From positions 2,615,005 through 2,679,004 of the forward strand of contig NZ_NMUQ01000001.1 of NCBI RefSeq assembly GCF_002233675.1: 64,000 bases of DNA, in the 5' to 3' direction. A model generated the notes under the pieces. It ran no database searches and was not told where the DNA came from. It saw only the letters and a list, made by a program, of their open reading frames with translations. A program made the translations under genes and the position numbers. Source of the stretch: Paenibacillus herberti. Its GTDB lineage: Bacteria; Bacillota; Bacilli; Paenibacillales; Paenibacillaceae. This document shows positions 57,962 to 64,000 of the stretch, piece by piece (position 1 is the first letter of the stretch; every line of letters begins with the position of its first letter).

Positions 57962-58844
57962 GTTCCTTCATTATTGGTTCGAGAAGTAGTAACTTCCTCA
58001 CGGCCTCTTCCTGCCATTTACCGGATCCCATTGCCGTCTGGGACAACTGCAGCACCCGAGACGCAATGCCTGCTGCTGTTACTTGTCCGTCTCCGTAGGC
58101 AAGCTGAGGCATGATCGGCTCCAGATATAGCAATTTCGTTTCAGCCGCTGCTCCCCATTTTTTATCCGATAGCCGTTCGGCTAAGTCCCGTACTCTGCCT
58201 GCGATGGCAAAGGCCGCTGCGTATTGGCTTGTCTGGCTGAGCTGGTATGCGACACGCTCCTCATAGAGCTCTAATGTCGGTATGCTCTCCGCAATGGCCA
58301 GCTCCGCATACAAGCGTACCCACGGAAAGTTCTGGCCGGGACAAAACGGTTTCCGCACCGGATCAATCTGGTAATGGCCCAGCACCGTGTCCGGACCAAA
58401 CCGGATGTGGTGGCCCCACTCCCGTTCCACTTCCTGCTGAATGTATTTGTGCAGCCAGCAGAGACTCCAGAACTGTTCTTCAGTGAGCGTGCCGTCTGCG
58501 CCGTTGCCTGCATAACCCTCATTCTCGATGCTGATGCAGTAAAGATTCGGGTTCACGCCCATATTCTGCACCACTGAAGCTTTCGCCCTTGGGATCGCCT
58601 CTGGAACCAGCCCCTGCGTCCAGGCTGCCCGCTTTAGGTTTACGTATTGATGGATCTTGCCGGCTCTGCTGTTTCCGAAGTGAGAGGAAGCCTGAGCCTT
58701 CGGGTTTCTAAACCACGCATCCATACTGGTCATCGTGCCAATACTAATATGGTTGACGATGACGATCGGTATATATGCCCGTCCTTTATATGAGCGAGGA
58801 CCATGGTTCGGCACCCGGTCCCCCATCCATTTCATATCGATCAT
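57948..58844 (-). CDS. Prophage N-acetylmuramoyl-L-alanine amidase (endolysin)
   Basis: Cuts the bond between muramic acid and the stem peptide to lyse the cell. The 298-residue protein has an Amidase_2/PGRP-type domain (about 20-180) with VIVNHISIGTMTSMDAWFR, SSHFGNSRAGKIHQYV, ISIENEGYAG and VLGHYQIDPVRKPFCPG. The zinc ligands are likely His32, His142-143 and His152 or nearby. The C-terminal 100 residues form helical repeats that may bind the wall. It lies 16 bases after the holin gene. Confidence 0.88.
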   Translation of the reverse strand: MIDMKWMGDRVPNHGPRSYKGRAYIPIVIVNHISIGTMTSMDAWFRNPKAQASSHFGNSRAGKIHQYVNLKRAAWTQGLVPEAIPRAKASVVQNMGVNPNLYCISIENEGYAGNGADGTLTEEQFWSLCWLHKYIQQEVEREWGHHIRFGPDTVLGHYQIDPVRKPFCPGQNFPWVRLYAELAIAESIPTLELYEERVAYQLSQTSQYAAAFAIAGRVRDLAERLSDKKWGAAAETKLLYLEPIMPQLAYGDGQVTAAGIASRVLQLSQTAMGSGKWQEEAVRKLLLLEPIMKEQGLL

Positions 58845-58859
58845 TGGAAAGCCCCTTTC

Positions 58860-59252
58860 CTAGAAAGTTTGACGAGCATCGCTTGCTTCTTGCTCCGCTT
58901 CTTTTGCATCCTTTTTGCCTTCAACCAGGTTGTAGCCTGTGACGGCTGCTGTCAGTGTGAAGATCAGCTCGTTGCCCAGTTGGAGTTTGAACAGCTCGTC
59001 CGCGATGATCAGGCCGAAAGCAACCAAAGTAAAGATGAACTTCCGGCTATTCGCTTTGAAGCCAATCGGCAGACCGTTGGCACCACGTACCACGGTCACA
59101 TACTCGTTGGCCTTGAAGTAGCCGAGCAGTACTAGTGTTGCTGCTGCCAGGTTCGTCAGGTCGATTTCAACACCAAATAAACGTGTTGCTCCTGCAGCAG
59201 CTGCCGCTCCAATCACCGTAAGAGAATCTGCTCTAAACCATTTTTTTATCAT
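58860..59252 (-). CDS. Prophage holin
   Basis: The 130-residue protein has hydrophobic segments near 12-25, 32-46 and 75-105 and a charged C-terminus (VEGKKDAKEAEQEASDARQT), the usual holin layout. It begins MIKKWFRADSLTVIGAAAAA; the ATG at 59252 has GGAGG 8 bases upstream, whereas one 6 bases earlier is too close. Its reading frame runs open into the upstream small gene, but that joined protein looks artificial. It is placed directly before the endolysin, as in Firmicute prophages. Confidence 0.78.
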   Translation of the reverse strand: MIKKWFRADSLTVIGAAAAAGATRLFGVEIDLTNLAAATLVLLGYFKANEYVTVVRGANGLPIGFKANSRKFIFTLVAFGLIIADELFKLQLGNELIFTLTAAVTGYNLVEGKKDAKEAEQEASDARQTF

Positions 59253-59654
59253 GTTCATTTTCCTCCGCTTCTTTATAGGTGAGCTTATGGTAAACAACGT
59301 TTCCAGGCCGACTACATCGAGGGCACGCGATCGTGCCGCCAAGAACGAAATACAGAACGTTTTGAGAGCGCGCCGAAAGTTTCTCGACGTCTTCGAAATA
59401 TTTGCATCCTCCGGACATAATGGATCAACTCCAAGCGCGGCCATCGTACGCCGCTGATTTTCCATAATGATGAGCTGGTTCGCCACATAGGCTTTAACTT
59501 CACTCTCATCTTCGAGCAGCCACGGAACCACACGCCGTAGCGCCCGCTTGACCTTGCGCTGCTTTAGCAGCACATAGACGGCCGTCCCGAGTGCGCTCAG
59601 TGAGAGGCCATTCTTCCAAACCGTGTGCGTCAGCTCTAAGATAAGGTCATACAT
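59233..59654 (-). pseudogene. Frameshifted phage protein with N-terminal helix and CxxC motif
   Basis: The frame starting MYDLILELTHTVWKNGLSLS (ATG at 59654) reads a membrane-anchored, charged protein to about GVDPLCPEDA. After this the natural-looking continuation, KYFEDVEKLSARSQNVLYFV then GTIACPRCSRPG, is in the other frame and ends at 59233. One base missing in the A run at 59401-59403 would join them into about 140 residues. Sequencing error, recent mutation or programmed shift cannot be told apart. Confidence 0.5.
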
Positions 59655-59805
59655 GCCGTTCAATCTTCTCCGGGAGCTGAACCGGTACAGAACCGGGAAG
59701 AAGCAGCCATTGCGCCACCCATGGACCTAGTAGCGATCCGACCATTCGTAGGCCGTTGTCGTCGAAATCGGACTCTAGCATTTCCGACTCATCCATCTCT
59801 ATCAT
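59647..59805 (-). CDS. Small phage protein, 52 residues
   Basis: The ORF starts MIEMDESEMLESDFDDNGLR, has an acidic N-terminus and a hydrophobic centre (MVGSLLGPWVAQWLLLPGSV). GAGGGAG lies 4 bases upstream and the stop overlaps the next start by 8 bases, typical of phage operons. No family recognised. Confidence 0.6.
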   Translation of the reverse strand: MIEMDESEMLESDFDDNGLRMVGSLLGPWVAQWLLLPGSVPVQLPEKIERHV

Positions 59806-59825
59806 CCGACTCCCTCTTTTCGGGC

Positions 59826-59856
59826 AAAATAAAAGAGCCCCCGTATACGGAGACTC
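59826..59856 (-). terminator. Minus-strand terminator beside the toxin promoter
   Basis: Arms GAGTCTCCG and CGGGGGCTC form a 9-bp stem with two G-U wobbles in the minus-strand RNA, followed by TTTTATTTT. The plus-strand RNA would have two C-A mismatches, so it works on one strand only. It may end an antisense RNA to the toxin. Confidence 0.6.
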
Positions 59857-59863
59857 ATAGAGT

Positions 59864-59872
59864 TGGTATAAT
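59864..59872 (+). promoter_or_regulatory. Extended -10 promoter of the toxin gene
   Basis: TGGTATAAT is a perfect -10 with a TG extension, 53 bases upstream of the toxin ATG. No convincing -35 is seen. Confidence 0.55.
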
Positions 59873-59924
59873 TATCCGGTACAGCACAGCTTGTGGTGGC
59901 GCCCTCCGGAAAGGAGGGACGCCT

Positions 59925-60011
59925 ATGGAAACTTTCCAAGCGATCATGGCCATGTTTGCCTTCGGCAGCTTTCTGCTGGCTCTCCTGACCTACATCGACA
60001 AAAGAAAGTAA
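59925..60011 (+). CDS. Putative holin-like type I toxin (Hol_Tox/TxpA-like)
   Basis: The 28-residue peptide starts METFQAIMAMFAFGSFLLAL and ends TYIDKRK. A single transmembrane helix with a charged end matches the Firmicute holin-like toxin family (PF16935-like). A very strong ribosome binding site (AAAGGAGGG) lies upstream. The gene is opposite to all surrounding prophage genes, as expected for a type I toxin controlled by an antisense RNA. The antitoxin RNA has not been identified directly. Confidence 0.7.
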   Translation: METFQAIMAMFAFGSFLLALLTYIDKRK

Positions 60012-60043
60012 CCCGCCACAGGTTGGACGCCTGACGGGTTACT
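60007..60043. terminator. Hairpin overlapping the toxin stop codon
   Basis: AGTAACCCG pairs with CGGGTTACT, and CAGG with CCTG inside. The toxin stop codon lies in the left arm. Plus-strand downstream bases are not U-rich; the minus-strand tail TTTCTTTTGTC is, so it may end the upstream prophage transcript or protect the toxin mRNA. Confidence 0.5.
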
Positions 60044-60212
60044 CTCTGCTCTAAATTCAGTTGGAGGGTTCCACCTACAAAAAGGCTGTACGGAGAGGGA
60101 GCGTTGGCGCGCTTCCTCTTTTCGTTTATTTGATACACGGGGCTTTATTCAATTATACCCAAAATTCGCGTGAAGTATACCGAATCCGAATATGAATATT
60201 CAAATCTGAATC

Positions 60213-60371
60213 TTAATTTTCAACATTAGAAAAATGAGATTCATAAAATGATACATCAGCTTCCACTTGAGATTCATAGTAATCCCCGCTACGGCCGCCG
60301 CTCGTCATCAAGATCAGGTTTAGCAGAATAATCCCGATGATAATCAGCGTATTGCCCGCCTTCTGGCTCAT
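60213..60371 (-). CDS. Small single-helix phage protein, 52 residues
   Basis: The ORF starts MSQKAGNTLIIIGIILLNLI with one hydrophobic helix (about 8-22) and a polar acidic C-terminus (GDYYESQVEADVSFYESHFS). The start lies 7 bases after the stop of the giant prophage protein, with AGGTGG just upstream. Coupled translation is likely. No family recognised. Confidence 0.6.
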   Translation of the reverse strand: MSQKAGNTLIIIGIILLNLILMTSGGRSGDYYESQVEADVSFYESHFSNVEN

Positions 60372-60378
60372 GCTCCAC

Positions 60379-63300
60379 CTACTTCCCAAGCGCTTTTTTA
60401 GCTGCTGCGTTCATTTTAGCATCCAGCTCGTCCAGTGCGCTGCGTTTGTTCCCAGATGGAACATCCTTCGATGTGAGGGTCTCCTTATACTGCTTCTGCA
60501 GCCTAGCGATCTCCTTCTGATAGGGCTTCATCTGATTGTATTTCTGTAGATCCTTGGGCTTCATCTCTACTTCGTTAAAATCAGCAGATGCCTTCTTTTT
60601 GCTGGCCTTGTCCCACTCTTTATAGAAATCCTCCCGGACCTGGCCACCGCCAGACGTGCTCACGAAGAAGGAACGGGCAATAGGCTGCTCAGTCGGCTTC
60701 TTGGCTGGAAGCGGAACTTCCCTCCCGCCGCGCGCTGCATTAATGCCTGTATCGATCATGTCAACGCCGTAGTTGGCAAGACCGGCGCCGTATCCGCTGA
60801 TTGTGTTGTCGATGATCCGCGGGCTGGCAAGATTCGTTCCCCCTACGCCGATCTGCGCCATGAATGAGCCGATCTCTTTGGACAGCTCACTCGTATAGAC
60901 TCCGTACTGATCCTTCTTCTCAAAGCGCTGCTCGCCCATTGGGACAACAGGAGAACCTCGGAAGAAAGAGTAATTCGTGACCGCCTCGAGCAGTGGCGTC
61001 AGAGCCGTGAACAGTACCGGCGGAGTGAAGGATTTCAGCATCGTCTTGGCGTAACCATCGAAGGCTTCCGGATCGTCGGTTTCCAGCCAGCCGAGGAATC
61101 GCTCCGTACTGGTAGCAAACAGCATACCGGCCTCAAACGGTTTTGGGATTCGGACGAACTCGTCTGTCCCTGGAATGCCGATGACGAAGAAATTGTCCTT
61201 CTGGTTTTGTGGAATATTATCGAATGTCGCTCGCTCCTCTGGGCTGAGCTGCGTCCGGTTCCATGCGTAGATCGCCGCCGCAGGAAGAACAAGCGTAGTA
61301 AAAGCACGCACTAAGAAGGAGGCTGGATTCTCGGCCAACGCCCGAAGCATCTTGTCTGTACCCTGCAGTGAGGCATTGAGGAACGCGATTGAACGGTTTG
61401 CCGAACGAATAGCGCTACCGGCACGATTAAAGTCCATCAGGTCCTTTGCCGTATAAGCAGCTTCCTCAATGTCGCCAGTCTTCTTCAACGTTTTGTTGAA
61501 AGCTCCCACCTTTGTAGCAAGCTCGGAGACCTCTGCGCCTTGGCGCAACACTCCGACTGTGCCTTTCAACAACTTGTATCCGCTGAGATGCTTGGCCAAC
61601 TCAGCCGGAGAGGTGACGACCTTCATAGTCTTGTCACGCAGGCTCTGCCTAAACACCGCCTCCATTGCCTCCCGGCTGGCGTCACGGTCGAGCGACATCA
61701 TTGTACCCATCGCGCCTCCGGAGTTCACAAACTTCTCGTATACGTCTGTCTTACCGACCACATGGCCAAGCCCCTTGAAAAAGTCGATCGGGTTGAAGCC
61801 GTACTTACTACTATTGATCATGGCTCCTACTACGTCCCTAAAGGCATTCCGAATGATGAACTCCGGTGTGAGAGTAGCACCAGCCCGCAGCATCCCTGCA
61901 GCTCCACCGAGGAAACGCAGGAGGCTATTCGTCGATTCGTCGTCCAGCGAGAGCATTGCGTTGTAGAGGTCTGGGTTACGAACCTTGTACGCGACCTTCT
62001 TGCCGTCCTCATATACGTCGATAATATGTTCCTTACCAGATTTCTGGCCCGGTACCCGTTCAACCCATGCACCAGCGCCTTCCACATCCGCTAGAGCTGC
62101 AAGACGCTGGCCGACCTTATTCTTCGCCGCCGAGTTCATGACGAGAAAGGTATTCTTGATCATGGACTCAAACGGATTGATAATGCTCCGCTGACTTCCC
62201 TCCTCACTCATCTTCCGGATCGGGGTCGTGATGTTGGCGAACGCCTTCGACGCGCCATAGCCTCCGTTCTTAAAACCAGCCACGCCATCGTCATCGAAGT
62301 AGCGCATGAAGGGCACGTAGTTAGGATAAAGCCGCTTCATCTCCTGAACCGCCTGCCCGGAAACAACACCAGCGTCCTGTAAGATGCTTAGGAGAGCATT
62401 GTTATACTCCATAATCTGCTGATGAGCCTTCTGCACGATCGGATTGCTGTCCCAGCGATTCATAACCTCCATCATCTGGTTTGGAGTGAAGGGTGTCTCC
62501 TTACCAAGCCGGCGCAAGTCAAAAGCGTGCTTCACGCTAAGGTAGGTCGCGAAGTCATGCTCGCGCATCCCGATTTCCTCTAACGGCCGGACGATGTTGG
62601 CCATGCCATCGCTCAATTGGTTTCCTTTCTCGTCGAAGACACCGCGAGTTACGGCCATCTTGGCGCGTTCAGGGATGCCGCGACTGAGCCGAGCCAGCTT
62701 GTAAAGCGACTTAGCTCCTTGTTCGACTTTGCCGGTCAGCGCGAGCTCTGCCAACCGAAGCGGATTTAGGTCATCAAACGCCTGCGTGTAGAAGTTGCTC
62801 CAGTTCCAGCGCCGTTGCTTCTGGCCTCCGCCCATCTCGATCAGGCCCTTTGCCTGCTCGTAGTCGCCCTGCTGTAGCCACGTCTGCATGTCACGCTGAA
62901 CGCGCACCAGACCGCGCTGCATCTTTGCAGGCATCGTGGAGTTGAGGAAAGCTCCGAATTGAGGAGCCAACTGCTTCGCCTGTGCCGGATCGGCAAGGTA
63001 AACGCGGAAGAATTCTGCGATTCCTTCATCGAACCACTCACTGCGCGGATACTGCTTATAATCATGGACGGCGACCTGATCCATCATGTTCAGCAGCTCC
63101 TGCTCAAGCTGACGATTCTGCTTCAGGTTGAACTTTTTGTCGAAGTGATGGCCAACCTCATGTGCCATGGTGTCCAGATCTTCGGCATAACCGGTTCGGA
63201 TGACTTCCGGACGAACCTTATAAAGGCCGAGAACCTTCTTCCGGGAAACACCCATACGCCCAGTATCAATTGTTACTCCAAGATTTTTTCGGTAGCTCGC

Positions 63301-64000
63301 TACGACCTGCACGCGGGAAATTGTTTTGCCGGTACCTGTTACAGTCGGTGACGGTGTTGTTACCGTGGGGCTCCCCGGAAGCGCGATTCGCGCCTGCGAT
63401 CCTTCCGGAAGTTGCCGCTTGATCTGATTTCGGCTTGTCTGTAGAGAGTCAGCTACCTGCTGCACCGCTGCCCGCTCAGTTGTATCTTCAATTGTTGGAG
63501 CCACCGCACGGATCGATGCCAGCTCGTCATCAATATCCTCGATGTCCTTCGGGCGCCAAGGCGGTACATCGCCCATATCGTCAGCAAAGCCCTCATTTAC
63601 CTGCTTCACAGCGAGCTGTTGCAAGTCCTTATTCGTAGGCTTCCGGCCGTTCTCTGCGAAAAAATCACGGTACCACCGTGGGTTCTCCGACTGTCTGCCG
63701 AAACGCCCTGTGACTTCCCCATCGGCGTTCTGAACAAGACCGCCCTGCCTCACACCGCCGCGCTCCGTCATCGACTTTTTGAGGTATTGGTATTGATCAT
63801 CAACCGCCTGTCCGTACTGTTGCTGCAGCTTATCATACCGGTTCAGATTGCCTGCCAACTCCACGCCTTGATCAGCCGTCGCCTGCCCGCTGATGTTCCG
63901 CTCAATGCGCGCAGAAGATGGTACCGGGAAGCTATCCGGAGGAGTAGGAGCATTCGTTCTCTCAATGAACGATTCTATTTCCTTACGCAGAGGAGCTTGC
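60379..64000 (-). CDS. Giant prophage polyvalent protein with metallopeptidase (5' end outside window)
   Basis: At least 1,206 residues; the frame stays open to the right edge, so the N-terminus is missing. A zincin-like peptidase motif, TMAHEVGHHFDKKF, is followed by FDEGIAEFFRVYL, giving HExxH plus a Glu ligand. The C-terminal half, with GMLRAGATLTPEFIIRNAFR and ASLQGTDKMLRAL, resembles the LPD38-type polyvalent region. Such proteins are thought to enter the host with phage or element DNA. The last 90 residues are basic and Lys/Gln-rich. Confidence 0.72.
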   Translation of the reverse strand, partial: QAPLRKEIESFIERTNAPTPPDSFPVPSSARIERNISGQATADQGVELAGNLNRYDKLQQQYGQAVDDQYQYLKKSMTERGGVRQGGLVQNADGEVTGRFGRQSENPRWYRDFFAENGRKPTNKDLQQLAVKQVNEGFADDMGDVPPWRPKDIEDIDDELASIRAVAPTIEDTTERAAVQQVADSLQTSRNQIKRQLPEGSQARIALPGSPTVTTPSPTVTGTGKTISRVQVVASYRKNLGVTIDTGRMGVSRKKVLGLYKVRPEVIRTGYAEDLDTMAHEVGHHFDKKFNLKQNRQLEQELLNMMDQVAVHDYKQYPRSEWFDEGIAEFFRVYLADPAQAKQLAPQFGAFLNSTMPAKMQRGLVRVQRDMQTWLQQGDYEQAKGLIEMGGGQKQRRWNWSNFYTQAFDDLNPLRLAELALTGKVEQGAKSLYKLARLSRGIPERAKMAVTRGVFDEKGNQLSDGMANIVRPLEEIGMREHDFATYLSVKHAFDLRRLGKETPFTPNQMMEVMNRWDSNPIVQKAHQQIMEYNNALLSILQDAGVVSGQAVQEMKRLYPNYVPFMRYFDDDGVAGFKNGGYGASKAFANITTPIRKMSEEGSQRSIINPFESMIKNTFLVMNSAAKNKVGQRLAALADVEGAGAWVERVPGQKSGKEHIIDVYEDGKKVAYKVRNPDLYNAMLSLDDESTNSLLRFLGGAAGMLRAGATLTPEFIIRNAFRDVVGAMINSSKYGFNPIDFFKGLGHVVGKTDVYEKFVNSGGAMGTMMSLDRDASREAMEAVFRQSLRDKTMKVVTSPAELAKHLSGYKLLKGTVGVLRQGAEVSELATKVGAFNKTLKKTGDIEEAAYTAKDLMDFNRAGSAIRSANRSIAFLNASLQGTDKMLRALAENPASFLVRAFTTLVLPAAAIYAWNRTQLSPEERATFDNIPQNQKDNFFVIGIPGTDEFVRIPKPFEAGMLFATSTERFLGWLETDDPEAFDGYAKTMLKSFTPPVLFTALTPLLEAVTNYSFFRGSPVVPMGEQRFEKKDQYGVYTSELSKEIGSFMAQIGVGGTNLASPRIIDNTISGYGAGLANYGVDMIDTGINAARGGREVPLPAKKPTEQPIARSFFVSTSGGGQVREDFYKEWDKASKKKASADFNEVEMKPKDLQKYNQMKPYQKEIARLQKQYKETLTSKDVPSGNKRSALDELDAKMNAAAKKALGK

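Noticed and set aside
58860-59663. A single 267-residue protein joining the small phage gene to the holin
   Set aside because: The middle segment looks like out-of-frame sequence, and the holin has its own ribosome binding site.
59944-60138. A 64-residue minus-strand frame over the toxin gene
   Set aside because: It lacks a ribosome binding site; the toxin on the other strand is much better supported.

Overview
The window is chromosomal DNA of a spore-forming, moderately GC-rich Firmicute, most likely Paenibacillus or a close relative. Supporting evidence is the S-layer-homology (SLH) surface protein, the sporulation gene ylbJ, Bacillales-type yycC, yutD-lipA, DUF2621 and nadK genes, YesMN-type two-component systems beside sugar ABC transporters, a Gram-positive Tad-like pilus locus and strong AGGAGG ribosome binding sites. 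No rRNA or tRNA genes were seen.

Layout. 0-0.35 kb: start of pgi, cut by the window edge. 0.6-10.4 kb: a carbohydrate-uptake block of two permeases, a binding lipoprotein, an AraC-type response regulator and a YesM-type kinase, then a large FAD-dependent oxidoreductase with a divergent AraC regulator. The transporter has no ATPase of its own. 10.5-13.5 kb: a second two-component pair whose regulator joins a receiver to a BTAD/SARP-like output. 13.6-28 kb: one 14.3-kb gene for a protein of about 4,780 residues with a signal peptide, three SLH domains, a beta-rich stalk, about 25 Ig-like repeats, and about 1,950 residues of predicted helical repeats that I cannot assign to a known family. 28.3-30.1 kb: a small flavoprotein reductase and a type I-C-like CRISPR array (14 repeats, 13 intervals) with no cas genes in the window. 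30.2-37.3 kb: housekeeping genes ppnP, tkt, purU, nfo (with a C-terminal extension), a DUF2621 gene, a lipoprotein and a TIGR01777 epimerase-like gene.

37.4-48.1 kb: a ten-gene Tad/Flp-type pilus operon (TadZ/CpaE-like ATPase, CpaF, TadB, TadC, pilin, three pseudopilin-like or TadE/G-like proteins, prepilin peptidase, FHA protein). 48.3-57.9 kb: mostly housekeeping genes (transaldolase, M3 peptidase, yycC, DUF2225, truncated haemoglobin, a 30-residue membrane peptide, ylbJ, nadK, yutD with a very long disordered tail, lipA).

57.9-64 kb: the lysis end of a prophage. It carries an amidase endolysin, a holin, a frameshifted small gene, two 52-residue genes, a type I holin-like toxin on the opposite strand and a giant polyvalent protein that runs off the right edge. 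The integrase and att sites are not in the window.

How the genes work together. The YesMN pair probably controls the sugar transporter. The SLH giant and the Tad pilus are two separate surface-attachment systems. The CRISPR array and the prophage record phage exposure. The strongest candidates for undescribed biology are the helical-repeat half of the giant surface protein and the compact prophage lysis/toxin region.
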